Assembly (NCBI GenBank): GCA_002347085.1 | Contig: DDWW01000054.1 | Span: 16,046-80,045, forward strand | Reading direction: 5' to 3' | DNA: 64,000 bases | Source: Desulfobulbaceae bacterium UBA2276 | Lineage (GTDB): Bacteria > Desulfobacterota > Desulfobulbia > Desulfobulbales > Desulfocapsaceae | In this document: piece after piece, positions 40,374 through 49,536 of the stretch | Numbering within the stretch: position 1 is the stretch's first letter | Layout: each line of letters starts with the position of its first letter | Position numbers and translations under genes: made by a program | Notes under the pieces: generated by a model | What the model was told of the DNA's origin: nothing | The model's input: only the letters and a program-made list of their open reading frames with translations | Database searches by the model: none

Positions 40374-43300
40374 TCAAACCACCGGCAACTCCACACTGAA
40401 AGTAGTCCCCTCGGCACTGCTCTTCGCCACCCGGAGCCGGCCATTATGCTCTTTGATAATCCCATAACTAATGGAAAGTCCCAGGCCGGTGCCCTTACCC
40501 ACCTCTTTTGAGGTGACGAAGGGATCAAAGATGGTATTCTCCATACCGGAAGGAATACCGCAGCCGTTGTCACTGATCAGGATGACAAGATGAGACTTGT
40601 CATCGCTTGTCGTGGTGTGGATTGTTATCTCCGGCTGGTAATTTTCTTTGTCTTCACATTTTTCCCGTTTTTCCATCACGGCATCCCTGGCATTACCGAG
40701 CAGGTTGAGGAAGACCTGCTCCAGGCGGTTGCCATCTGCCTTGATCTTGGGTAGGTCCGGATCAAACTCTTTTTTGATCTGAATATCCCGGAGGCGCAGC
40801 TGTTCCCCCATCAGCAAAAAGCAGTCATCAATGACCTTGTTGATCTGCATCAACTCTTGTGTCAGATCAGACTGACCGGACTTGCCGGACTGGCGGGAGA
40901 AGGCACGTAGATGGTTGATGATGTTCATCATCCGCTTGGTGTTTCGATCCACCATCTCTATGGCATCGGCCATGTGTTCAGGGGTCAGGGTATTTTTTCG
41001 TAGGCGTTGTTGCATCAGTTGGTTCTTGCTACGTATGACCATGAGCGGCTGATTGAGTTCGTGGGCTATGCCGCTGGCCAATTCGCCGATGGCTGCCAGC
41101 TTGCTGGTTTGGATGAGTTGGGCCTGCGAGAAGCGTAGCTCCGATTCAGCCTTTTGCCGCTCAACAATTTCCTGGCGCAGGTGGTCGGTGGTCAGGCTCA
41201 ATTCGATCACCCGCTGGTTGTCCCGCATGTCCCGGGCCGACATGATTATATCCCCGCGGTCTCCAGCGCCGTTCTTTAAACCGGCGACGCACACCGAAAC
41301 CGGAATCACCTTGCCGTCGCTGGCATGGAGTCCTATCTCCCAGTCGACGACGGCAACCCCTGCCAGGGCCTTTTGGATAAAATCGTCCACCAGGTCGCTT
41401 CTACGCTCATCGGCCACCAGCCGGTCAAGGGGCTGACCGGCCAGCTCTTCTTGCCGGTAGCCAAGCAGGCGGGTGGTGGCATCATTGATGCCGACGATGC
41501 GGCCATCGACGCCGACGATGATCAGTGCCTCGGCCATGGAGCGGAGAATGTTCTCGCTATACTCCTTGGCGGCGAGCAGTTGGCCGCTGGCTACACGCAA
41601 CTGGTCGGTCATGTGGTTAAAAGATGCGGCCAGGTCTCCGATCTCGTTTTGCCTATTGATCTCCACGTGGGCATTCAAATCCCCGGCCGTCACCCGGGCG
41701 GTGACGGCAGCCAGCCTCCTGAGCGGGTCGGTAATGCCTCGGGCAACGAAGAGGGAAATCAGGGCGATCGCCCCGAGTCCCACCAGGCTGTAAAATAAGG
41801 CGGCCTTGATCATCCCGAGGATGATGGCGCGGAGAGGGGCGCCATTCCGGGATGCCATCAACATGCCGATGGTCGAACCATCCTCTCCCTTGAGCGGCGC
41901 AAAAGCGCCCACCAGATGGTTCTGGCCGATGAAAAAATGGGCTGTATGTCTCGCACCGGATGCGAGCACCTGTTCCCAAACCGAGGAAGGGATGCTCACC
42001 CGCACCTCCGTTCCTTTCTCTGCCGCCATTGAGGTTGCAAGAAGCTGATCGGCGCGAAACAGAAAAACATCGCTACCCGTCAGCCCCCGTATCACCCGGC
42101 ACTCCTCCTCATCCCAGGGAAGGATGGCGACCACCCCGCCGACGATCCGCTCCGCCGCCCGCACCGGCACCACCGCCACACTGACCAGTTCCTTGCCGAC
42201 AAACCTGTACCCGAACCGTTCTTTCCCCTGATTGACCAAAATTGCCGCCTCTCGCCAGGACGGATCATGCCGGACATCATCATGGACCGAGGCGAAACCC
42301 TCGGGATCACCCTCTGCATCGATTACCCGAACCACCGTCTGCGGATTTTCGGTTTGAAAATGACGGACCATGGCCTGCACCTGCTTCCGGTCGCCACCAG
42401 CCAAGGCATCCGCTAATTCCGGCAGTTTCCCAAGTCCGGCGACGTTGCCCAGGAAATGCTCATTCCGCCCCTGCAGGTAGAAGAAGGCCTGGTCGAGGGC
42501 GTCTCCGGCCTCCTCACCGATGAGAGAGTCTATCCTGTTGTGCAGGGAGGTGGTCAACCCGTCCACCAGCAGGGATACCACAACAGCGAAAACCAGCAGA
42601 TAGGGGATGATAATGGCGTGGATAATCCGCTCTTGCCTACGGTTGACCTTTGGACTCCCGACAGCCTCCGGTGGTGCGGTGGTGGTTCTCCTTGCACCAA
42701 GGAGCATGCCGATGGCTGCGACAACGCAGAAAAGGATTACGACGCCCAACAGGCCTGCAATGATGACCGAAAACACTTCGTTATCCACTCCCGGGAGACG
42801 GTAATCGGGGAGGGGGGCGGCAAAAAAGGCTAAATCCCCCTTATCGATGAAACCCAGATCAGTGGCCACCCGTTCCAGGCCATCCGGGGAAAGGGAGGAG
42901 AAGGGTGTGCCTGCCACCACCACCAGCAGGGCCAGCGCCGACAACACGCGCAACTTTTGTCTCGGCGCCTTTCCATCCTCCGAAGCCAGAAGCCCTCCCT
43001 GCCCGATCTGGTCGACGCTGGGCTTCATCCGCATGAGCATGGCGGCCAGCGCCAGGGTGAGGAGCCCTTCGGCCACCCCGATCTTGATGTGCACCCCCAA
43101 CATGGCCCCCAGCAAGGGCAGCGGCGAAAAAATTCCGGAAAATCCCATTTCCAAGGCGCAGGCAGTGGCGGACAGCACCACGGAGAACCACCCGGCCACG
43201 AAGGCGCCAACCAGAATGCCGTTGGCGCCGCCCACCAGATCCTTGAGCATCCGGTATATCCAATAACCGCCAAAGGTGCCGATGACCGCCATGTTGCAGG

Positions 43301-43628
43301 CATTGGCGCCCAGGGCCAACAGGCCGCCATCCTGAAAGAGCAGCATCTGCAGAGCAAGAATAACGGTGAACAGGATATTGGCGAGAAAGGGACCGAAGAG
43401 TATGGCCGCGAAAACAGCGCCCAGAAAATGACCGGAGGTTCCTCCGGCAATCGGGAAGTTCACCATCTGTCCGGCAAAGACCAGGGCCGCGGTGGCCGCC
43501 AGCAGGGGGATCCTGGTCCTCGGCACTTGACCGAAGCTTCTCTTGGCGCTGTAGATGGTCGTTGCCAGGGCAGCGCCCCCCATGAAGGCGGCCACACCAT
43601 GGGTCAGAAATCCGTCCGGTATATGCAT
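40374..43628 (-). CDS. Fusion of CbiM/NikM-PDGLE metal transporter component with sensor histidine kinase
   Basis: A single 1084-residue frame with AAGGAG-type ribosome sites before ATG 43628. Residues 1-210 are a CbiM/NikM-type membrane protein that begins MHIPDGFL; His2 and His67 (AGGTSGHFLGA) match the Ni/Co-binding residues known for NikM. Residues about 225-320 are a PDGLE (CbiN/NikN-like) part with SSLSPDGLERVA and a membrane helix. A complete kinase follows: a helix (about 340-360), an extracytoplasmic Cache-like domain (about 365-605), another helix (about 607-630), HAMP, PAS (about 690-800), HisKA GIAHELNQPLMVI (His near 858) and an ATPase domain (NLLGNARDAV, DNGCGIP, GKGTGLGLSISYG). 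No CbiQ or CbiO lies nearby. It may be a nickel/cobalt-sensing transceptor. Confidence 0.9.
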   Translation of the reverse strand: MHIPDGFLTHGVAAFMGGAALATTIYSAKRSFGQVPRTRIPLLAATAALVFAGQMVNFPIAGGTSGHFLGAVFAAILFGPFLANILFTVILALQMLLFQDGGLLALGANACNMAVIGTFGGYWIYRMLKDLVGGANGILVGAFVAGWFSVVLSATACALEMGFSGIFSPLPLLGAMLGVHIKIGVAEGLLTLALAAMLMRMKPSVDQIGQGGLLASEDGKAPRQKLRVLSALALLVVVAGTPFSSLSPDGLERVATDLGFIDKGDLAFFAAPLPDYRLPGVDNEVFSVIIAGLLGVVILFCVVAAIGMLLGARRTTTAPPEAVGSPKVNRRQERIIHAIIIPYLLVFAVVVSLLVDGLTTSLHNRIDSLIGEEAGDALDQAFFYLQGRNEHFLGNVAGLGKLPELADALAGGDRKQVQAMVRHFQTENPQTVVRVIDAEGDPEGFASVHDDVRHDPSWREAAILVNQGKERFGYRFVGKELVSVAVVPVRAAERIVGGVVAILPWDEEECRVIRGLTGSDVFLFRADQLLATSMAAEKGTEVRVSIPSSVWEQVLASGARHTAHFFIGQNHLVGAFAPLKGEDGSTIGMLMASRNGAPLRAIILGMIKAALFYSLVGLGAIALISLFVARGITDPLRRLAAVTARVTAGDLNAHVEINRQNEIGDLAASFNHMTDQLRVASGQLLAAKEYSENILRSMAEALIIVGVDGRIVGINDATTRLLGYRQEELAGQPLDRLVADERRSDLVDDFIQKALAGVAVVDWEIGLHASDGKVIPVSVCVAGLKNGAGDRGDIIMSARDMRDNQRVIELSLTTDHLRQEIVERQKAESELRFSQAQLIQTSKLAAIGELASGIAHELNQPLMVIRSKNQLMQQRLRKNTLTPEHMADAIEMVDRNTKRMMNIINHLRAFSRQSGKSGQSDLTQELMQINKVIDDCFLLMGEQLRLRDIQIKKEFDPDLPKIKADGNRLEQVFLNLLGNARDAVMEKREKCEDKENYQPEITIHTTTSDDKSHLVILISDNGCGIPSGMENTIFDPFVTSKEVGKGTGLGLSISYGIIKEHNGRLRVAKSSAEGTTFSVELPVV

Positions 43629-43708
43629 CTTCCTTATCTCCTTTCGCCAAGGGTGAACGTCAAGGCTAAACCTTCAGAGTTGTTTATCAGTGCCGAGATT
43701 AACGGGTC

Positions 43709-43732
43709 AACATGCTGATATGCGAACATGTT
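43709..43732. promoter_or_regulatory. Palindrome upstream of the CbiM-kinase gene, possible operator
   Basis: AACATG (43709-43714) and CATGTT (43727-43732) form an inverted repeat with a 12-bp spacer, about 80 bp upstream of the start codon. Metal regulators such as NikR use spaced palindromes, but this sequence is not a known NikR box, and 6-bp arms occur by chance fairly often. Confidence 0.25.
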
Positions 43733-43810
43733 TTAGCTAATAAGCAGCCCTTCGTTACATAGCGTTATGTTTTTTCGAAAAACTCAATAATATAACGAAA
43801 GAAGGGCTGC

Positions 43811-44206
43811 ATGAAGGCTACACCAATCTCGATTCTGCAACAAGAGACTTCTTGACTGATGTCGAGAATCGATCTGTTCTTTGACGTATGCCGTATCGGA
43901 ACCTTGCTGCACCGATGCGGCATAAGTAAGATGCGCGGGGCTTCACCAACGGCTATCGTTTGGGCCATCTTTGCGCTACCCTTCCTCGGGATCAATTCTT
44001 ATTGTGGCATCGCATTTGATGAGCAGTTGGAATTCCGCAAAGACGCTGCTTATGAATTGCTGCGCGCTAACTGGCGTCGCTTCCTGCTTTTGCTGTCCGC
44101 CATGCTGTGTAGAGCTGTCAAGCTGTTCACCGGTGAGGAGCGCGGTAAGGTTCTGGTCATTGACGATTCTTCCTATGGCCGTCGGCACTCTCGTCGGATG
44201 ATAAAC
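43811..44206 (+). pseudogene. Truncated IS4-like transposase with in-frame stop
   Basis: The frame opens at ATG 43811 (GAAGGG just upstream), meets TGA at 43853-43855 and continues with LFFDVCRIGTLLHRCGI, LPFLGINSY, RKDAAYELLRANWRRFLLLL and VLVIDDSSYGRR. The last segment matches the first catalytic Asp region of IS4-type transposases (V(I/V)DD(S/T).Y.R). Similarity ends near residue 130, so most of the catalytic domain is gone. An imperfect inverted repeat, GCAGCCCTTC (43744-43753) with GAAGGGCTGC (43801-43810), lies directly before the ATG and may be part of the insertion sequence end. It is a dead remnant between the GGDEF gene and the CbiM-kinase gene. Confidence 0.75.
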
Positions 44207-44297
44207 TTTTCATGTCTTTTTTTCCTCCGCACCTTTAATATCAGTTTTTCATCTCTCGGCAATCAAAAGGCTGAGCGCTCAGCTGCCGGAGGTGAGG

Positions 44298-45203
44298 TCA
44301 GCCACTGAAGACCACCCGGTCACGTCCTGTTTCTTTCGCCTGATACAGGGCGTTATCCGCCAGAGAGATAAGGGCAGACTGTTCGTCCGTCTGTTCGGGA
44401 CAGAGGGCCACCCCGACACTGACGGTAAGAGTAGCATTTTTGCCGTTCGAGCTGAATGGATGTCTTCTGATGTTGGCCATGAGCCGGTCAAGGGCAACCC
44501 GGGCCTCGGGAGCGGCCGTCTCGGACAAGATAATCGAAAATTCTTCTCCGCCGTAGCGGAACACCTTGTCGGAAGGCCGAAGCCCCTCTTGCAGGAGGCG
44601 GCCAAGTTCCTGGAGGACAAAGTCGCCAAAGGGGTGGCCATGGGTATCGTTAAAGACCTTGAAGTGATCGATGTCAATCATGCAGAAACAGAAGGGACGG
44701 TTGTAGCGTCTGGCCCGAGCGGTCTCTTCGTTCAGGCAGGTCTGCAGGTGGCGGTAGTTGGGCAGACCGGTCATCGGGTCCTTGATGGCCTGTTCCGCCA
44801 GCTGTCTGAGCAGATCCTTATTCTGAAAAGTAAGCCTTCGCTTATCCAGGGCCCTTTCCGCAGCCACTAACAGAATGGCAATATCCTCAACCGGTTTGAG
44901 CAGGTAGTCATAGGCCCCTGTTCTGAGACATTCGATGGCTGTCATCTCGTCGCTGTGGCCGGTGAGGATAATGACATCGACATCGGAGCCGGAGTTCTTG
45001 ACCGCCTTGAGGACGTCCAGGCCATTTTTTCTGGGCATTTTAACATCAGTGATCACCAGATCAGGCTGCCACTCTTGAAAGACAGCAATGCCGTGCTCAC
45101 CATCGTGGCCTTTTTTGACCTGATAGCCTTCTTCCTCAAAGACCTCTGCCAGGACCTCAAGGATCTCTTCTTCGTCATCGATAATCAGTATCTTCTCGTT
45201 CAT
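44298..45203 (-). CDS. Response regulator with GGEEF output (diguanylate cyclase)
   Basis: A 301-residue protein. The receiver domain has IIDDEEE, phosphoacceptor Asp in LVITDVKMPR, Thr in ILTGHSD and Lys in YLLKPVE. The GGDEF domain carries RYGGEEFSII and FCMIDIDHFK. An RPSD sequence placed exactly five residues before the active loop is an intact RxxD inhibitory site, unlike the paralogue at 25043. It should make cyclic di-GMP under feedback control. AAGGAA precedes the ATG. It reads in the same direction as the CbiM-kinase gene downstream, from which it is separated by the transposase remnant; it could once have been that kinase's partner. Confidence 0.94.
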   Translation of the reverse strand: MNEKILIIDDEEEILEVLAEVFEEEGYQVKKGHDGEHGIAVFQEWQPDLVITDVKMPRKNGLDVLKAVKNSGSDVDVIILTGHSDEMTAIECLRTGAYDYLLKPVEDIAILLVAAERALDKRRLTFQNKDLLRQLAEQAIKDPMTGLPNYRHLQTCLNEETARARRYNRPFCFCMIDIDHFKVFNDTHGHPFGDFVLQELGRLLQEGLRPSDKVFRYGGEEFSIILSETAAPEARVALDRLMANIRRHPFSSNGKNATLTVSVGVALCPEQTDEQSALISLADNALYQAKETGRDRVVFSG

Positions 45204-45778
45204 CTCGGTTCCTTAATCTGAAAGGTGATTGGTAGTTGCTTTTCAGGCCGCCGATTTAGGGGCCACTTTATCTTCTGACTGCAGGGTGCCTTGAAAAATT
45301 GTCTTTTTGCCCAATCTCTGCTTTGTTAAAAAAAATCTGGAGTTTAGAGTTTCATAGTTTCCCCCATCGTTATGATAGGGGCGGGAAACTTTCCGAAAAA
45401 TTGCTTTCTGGCATAGAATATATCTGATATTCCATATCAATTTGTTGATCTGGTGGCGGTTCAGCCTTTATTGATAGCTGAAATTTACGGTACTTTGGGT
45501 TCCACCACTCTCTTGTCCAAACATTGCCAAAAATATTGGTCCCTGGAATCATGAATGTGTCGTAATAATGAGCCTTTTGCAAAACACCAAAAACTCCCAA
45601 AATGCCCTGCGACAAGCTGAGGGAGAATTATGGACCTTGTCTTGTTGGTGATGAGCCTGCCGAGCCGCAAATCATACTTTTGCAAGAGGCTCGACCTCAA
45701 GGCCATGGCTCCACTCTTACCGATCAACAACAGCGGCGGCAGGGAGGGAAGCATGAAATGTGGTTCCCTTGCCCCCCC
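45204..45778. other. 575-bp region without a supported gene
   Basis: The region contains the solo repeat end at 45283 and otherwise only short frames. A minus-strand frame of 81 codons (45370-45615) has protein-like stretches such as MIPGTNIFGNVWTREWWNP, but it begins with TTG, lacks a ribosome site and lies just after a stop in its own frame, so it may be the tail of a decayed gene. No promoter or terminator could be recognised. Confidence 0.4.
45283..45318. repeat. Solo end of the 151-bp inverted-repeat element
   Basis: AGGGTGCCTTGAAAAATTG followed by TCTTTTTGCCCAA matches the left end of the element at 39667 (AGGGTGCCTTGCAAAATGG, then TCTTTTTGCTCAA) at all but about three positions. No matching right end is found in the following 450 bp, so this copy is either truncated or a one-ended remnant. 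Confidence 0.65.
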
Positions 45779-48700
45779 TTATCCTTTGGGCTGATCGAAC
45801 ACCCGCCGCAATACCCTGGCCAGCTCATCACGCAGCACCGGCTTCATCAGCAGCCGGCGAATGCCCAAGAGCTTGGCCTTCTCCTCATTGATGATCTCGC
45901 TGAAACCGGTACAGAGGATGACCGGCAGATCCGGTCGGCGGGCCAGCAGCCGCTGGGCCAGCTCAGCCCCGGTCAGGTGCGGCATGGTCATATCGGTGAG
46001 TACCAGATCAAAACCTGCCGGCAGGGCCTCAAACTGCTCCAGGGCCTGGCGGGAGTCGATGCAGGCGGTCACTTGATAACCAAGGCCCTCCAGTATCTTT
46101 TGCATCATCTCGGCGATTACCTCTTCATCATCCACCACCAGGATATGCTCATGCCCTCTGGGCAAGATGGCCGCTGTGGCCGCCACCGTATCTTCCCCTT
46201 TATTCTCCAGGGCCTTGGGCAGATAGACGTGGAAGGTGGTGCCTTTGCCCGGTTCACTGTAGACCGTGATATGGCCGCCAAGACTGGTGACGATACCGTG
46301 CACCATAGAGAGCCCCAGCCCGGTGCCCTCCCCCTTGACCTTGGTGGTGAAGTAGGGCTCGAAGATCCGTTCCACGACCTGAGGTGTCATGCCGCAGCCG
46401 GTGTCGCTCACCTCGAGGCGCAGATAGGGACCGGGCTTGAGGTGGAGCTCGGTGATATAGTCATCGGCTTCGATCTCCATCTCCTTCAGGGAGACGGCGA
46501 GAACTCCGCCTGTCTCCCGCATGGCATGGTAGGCGTTGGTGCAGAGGTTCATCACCACCTGGTGGATCATGGTCGGGTCGGCCAGCACCATGCCGCAGTG
46601 CGAATCGATCTCCTGCCTGATTTCAATAGTAGTCGGCAGGGAGGAGCGCAGCAGTTTGAGCGCCTCTCTGACCATCAGATGGATCTGGATGGGAATGTGC
46701 TCCTGTTCGGCTTGTCGGCTGAAGGCGAGGATCTGCTTGACCAGGTCCCGCGCCCGCTTGCCTGCCGTCACGACCTCCCTGGCCGGCTCGATCAGGGGGC
46801 TGTCGGCGGGAAGACCCTCGGCGATGATCTCCGAGTATCCCAGTACCGGGGTAAGGATGTTATTGAAGTCATGGGCAATGCCGCCGGCCAGGGTGCCGAT
46901 GGCCTCCATCTTCTGGGCCTGGTGCAACTGCCCCTCCAGGGACTTCAGCGCGGTGATGTCCCTGGCAATATAGACAATGCTTATCAGCTCGTTATCCGGG
47001 CCACAAACCGGGGAGGACGTGACCGAAAAGGTTTTTCCCAACCGTTCATGCACGATTTCCGCGGTATGGGTGGTCATATCCCTGGCGGTGAGCACGGCCG
47101 GACATCCCTTGCAGGGCTCTGTCCCGCCATGGAACACCTCGTAGCAGATCCTGCCCACCAGCTCTTCGGGTTGGACTCCGAGCACCTCACTGGCCTGACG
47201 GTTAGCCCGAAGGATACGGTGGTTGATATCCTGGATAGTGACAATGTCGCCGATGGCCGCAAAGGTCCGTTCCCAATCCTCCTTGCCCTTGCGAAGCTCC
47301 TCTTCCCCCTGCTTGCGCCGGGTGATATTGGCGGCGATCTCAACCCGCACCAACCGGCCCCCGCCATTCCGCCAGTGGATTGCCTGATCCCGGCATTCAT
47401 ACCATTGCTGGTCTGCGGTGTTCTGGAACTCCCAGACATAGACCCCGGTGGGGGAGCCATCAAGAGAGATCAATCTGTCGTTGGTGCAGAAGGCGCAGGG
47501 GCCATCCTGGCCGGCCTGGAGAACCTGCCAGCATTTCCGTCCGGCGTTGTCCCCAAATATATCTCGACCGTATTTATTCATGAACAGCAACTCGTAGGTC
47601 TCCATGTCAGCCACATAAACAAGACTGTCAAGGCTGTCAAGAATGTGGTGTAGCCGCTCCTCGCTCTGTGCCAACTGCGCCTCCGCCGCTTTGCGCTCGG
47701 TAATATCGGTGATCGAACCCACATAGCCGACCAGCTGACCATTGTTGTCAGGTTCCTCCTTGGCCTGCCCCAAGACCCAGGTGATTTCGCCTCCAGGCCG
47801 CTGGAAACGGTACTCCTCCCTGAACGGTTGCTGGTTGCGGACGGCTTGTTCCCATTTCCGGCCAACCCGATCCCGATCCTCCGGGTGGAGCGCCTTGGTC
47901 CAACCATCACCCAAGGCATCCGCCGGGGAGATCCCGCTTATCTCCGACCAGCGCTCGTTGACGTAGAGACAACCGCCGATCGCATCGGTGCGGAAGATGC
48001 CCACCGGCGCCAGTTCAGCCAGGGTCACATACTGTTTCCGTGCTTGCTTGATTTGTTCATTGGCCTGCTGCAGCAGATGAAAGGGCTCCCTGACGCTGGT
48101 TACGAAAACCGCCTGATAGATAAAGCCATAGGCCAGAATCTTGTAGAGATGACCAAGCAGGTTGAAGATGTCGGTGACATCGGCGTATACGGTAAAGGCG
48201 ATTTCGCTGAGGCAGGTGATAATGAGGGCGGTAAAGAGGCTGGTCGCGTCATAGGGGGTTGCCGGGTTTTTTGCCTGACGAAAAAACAGGGTCGCCGCCA
48301 AGAGCATGATGGCGATGGCCGTGTATTCGGCGCCGATCTTGAAGGGGGTCAGTCCCTGCCCCACCACGAAGGTGCGCGGCCAGAGCTGCGGGCGGTAGAG
48401 TGCCAGCCAGTAAATCAGCCCGGTACAGAGCAAGCCCCCGGCCAACAGCCAGTGACGACTGCGGGGCGAGGCCATAGGCCGCCAGGGCAGCAGGGCGAAG
48501 ATCACCATGGCCAGCGCAAAGAACAAGCGCGCCGCCAACCAGAAGTTCAGCCCTTTTTCGCGGTCGGCAGGAGTAACAAAATCAGGCATGCCCTTGAAGG
48601 AGAGCATGTGGCCAAAATCAAGCATCCCGACAACGAGCAGGGCGCATCCGAGAAAGATGACAGGTACTGGCCGTTCAGCACGGGAGGCATAGGCTACCCC

Positions 48701-48886
48701 AAACGCCATGGCGGCGATGGTAACGGAAAAGGTCTCCATGAAGATATGCATCGACAGGGACATATCGGTGGTACCCAGCAGGCCAGGCAGGAGAGGAAAC
48801 CGCCAGACCAGAACGATCAGACTGGTCAGAAGGAGAAGCAGAGGAATAACCCGCCCGAGAGGGCGGCTGCTGGCAGGTTTGGTCAT
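45779..48886 (-). CDS. MASE3-like hybrid sensor kinase (three PAS, HisKA, ATPase, REC)
   Basis: About 1035 residues from ATG 48886; the longer frame starting at 48973 lacks a ribosome site. The N-terminal 280 residues are a multi-helix membrane sensor resembling MASE3, with LDFGHMLSFKGMPDF. Three PAS domains follow, near 290-410 (AELAPVGIFRTD), 415-530 (LDSLVYVADMETYELLFMN) and 545-660 (IGDIVTIQDINHRILRAN). The second and third contain cysteine pairs (CAFC and CKGCP). HisKA is GGIAHDFNNILTPVLGY and the ATPase has GEGTGLGLSMVHG. The last 125 residues are a receiver domain with LVLTDMTMPH. It is a hybrid kinase that would pass phosphate on through its own receiver. No partner regulator is adjacent. 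Confidence 0.92.
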   Translation of the reverse strand: MTKPASSRPLGRVIPLLLLLTSLIVLVWRFPLLPGLLGTTDMSLSMHIFMETFSVTIAAMAFGVAYASRAERPVPVIFLGCALLVVGMLDFGHMLSFKGMPDFVTPADREKGLNFWLAARLFFALAMVIFALLPWRPMASPRSRHWLLAGGLLCTGLIYWLALYRPQLWPRTFVVGQGLTPFKIGAEYTAIAIMLLAATLFFRQAKNPATPYDATSLFTALIITCLSEIAFTVYADVTDIFNLLGHLYKILAYGFIYQAVFVTSVREPFHLLQQANEQIKQARKQYVTLAELAPVGIFRTDAIGGCLYVNERWSEISGISPADALGDGWTKALHPEDRDRVGRKWEQAVRNQQPFREEYRFQRPGGEITWVLGQAKEEPDNNGQLVGYVGSITDITERKAAEAQLAQSEERLHHILDSLDSLVYVADMETYELLFMNKYGRDIFGDNAGRKCWQVLQAGQDGPCAFCTNDRLISLDGSPTGVYVWEFQNTADQQWYECRDQAIHWRNGGGRLVRVEIAANITRRKQGEEELRKGKEDWERTFAAIGDIVTIQDINHRILRANRQASEVLGVQPEELVGRICYEVFHGGTEPCKGCPAVLTARDMTTHTAEIVHERLGKTFSVTSSPVCGPDNELISIVYIARDITALKSLEGQLHQAQKMEAIGTLAGGIAHDFNNILTPVLGYSEIIAEGLPADSPLIEPAREVVTAGKRARDLVKQILAFSRQAEQEHIPIQIHLMVREALKLLRSSLPTTIEIRQEIDSHCGMVLADPTMIHQVVMNLCTNAYHAMRETGGVLAVSLKEMEIEADDYITELHLKPGPYLRLEVSDTGCGMTPQVVERIFEPYFTTKVKGEGTGLGLSMVHGIVTSLGGHITVYSEPGKGTTFHVYLPKALENKGEDTVAATAAILPRGHEHILVVDDEEVIAEMMQKILEGLGYQVTACIDSRQALEQFEALPAGFDLVLTDMTMPHLTGAELAQRLLARRPDLPVILCTGFSEIINEEKAKLLGIRRLLMKPVLRDELARVLRRVFDQPKG

Positions 48887-49536
48887 GGTGTCACCGGAAG
48901 GGGGAAGTGGCCGCCGCTGATTCACGAAATTCCAAGGAGATGGAGGGCAGACAATGCTGAAAAAAACGACCATATTTTTTTTCAGTATCTAACAAAAAGC
49001 CAGTCGCTGTCAAGAGAAAGCCAAAAGGGCAAAGAATCCCTCCTCCGGCCTGAATCGTATCGTTCTGCTTCTTTCTCAAGAGGGACACCCTCCATACTTT
49101 GAGGCTCTCATGGAGAGTGACATCCTCAAAAAAGCGCCGCGTATCTTGGAGTCTCGCCAGCGCGCTTATCTGTCAAGGAGTTGCTGCCGGCTCATTTTGA
49201 TCCGAAGTTGATTGCTGCCTTTCTGGCCATCGCGCCGCAGTTGTATGCACTGCTCTGCGGCAATGAGCAGGAAGAGGAACTGAACCTCCTGCTTGATCAG
49301 CTGGTACGGCAGTACTTCACCGTTTGAGTGATTGTCCTCACATTAGCGAGCATTGACAACCACTTCCCAAATTTTTCGGCGCCACGTAGATGTTCCTGAT
49401 ATCCTCCGTTTCCGTCTCGTCTTGCCGGTTGAAGACTGGTGGCAGGGCTCAGATGCGAGCTTGCCTTGCCGGTATTTTCGGCAAAGAGACCAGGAAAACC
49501 GTACAATCTTGTTAAAAGGGTCGCCTTTTCCGGGGA
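48887..49536. other. 650-bp region, only a gene remnant
   Basis: Apart from the HD-GYP remnant at 49121-49327 I see no gene. The minus strand of 48887-49120 holds the putative leader of the kinase gene. The plus strand of 49328-49536 is noncoding between the remnant and the GH26-like gene. No convincing promoter or terminator was seen. Confidence 0.4.
49121..49327 (+). pseudogene. C-terminal remnant of an HD-GYP response regulator
   Basis: A 68-codon open stretch after a stop codon reads PARLSVKELLPAHFDPKLIA, then AFLAIAPQLYALL, and ends in TGA at 49325. The HFDP.L..AFLAI pattern is the C-terminal end of HD-GYP cyclic-di-GMP phosphodiesterase domains. The catalytic HD and GYP parts are missing, and the frame has stops directly upstream (49100, 49118). 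It has no start codon or ribosome site. It is most simply a deletion scar. Confidence 0.5.

Noticed and set aside
42957..43718. A 253-codon plus-strand frame opposite the CbiM domain
   Set aside because: The opposite strand encodes an unmistakable CbiM domain; this frame is a codon-bias shadow.
43853..43855. TGA in the transposase frame as a selenocysteine codon
   Set aside because: The gene is also truncated at its 3' end and is a transposase; a simple nonsense mutation in a dead element is far more likely.
45370..45615. An 81-codon minus-strand frame with protein-like words
   Set aside because: It begins with TTG directly after an in-frame stop, has no ribosome site and no recognisable family. 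It is noted only as a possible decayed tail.
45602..47653. A 683-codon open frame on the plus strand
   Set aside because: It is a mirror of the hybrid kinase gene on the minus strand, which has clear PAS, HisKA, ATPase and receiver domains. The plus frame has no recognisable domain and a Gly/His/Gln-rich composition typical of antisense reading.
47828..49102. A 424-codon plus-strand frame
   Set aside because: It is antisense to the membrane part of the same kinase; very rich in Arg, Gly and Gln, with no membrane helices, signal or motif.
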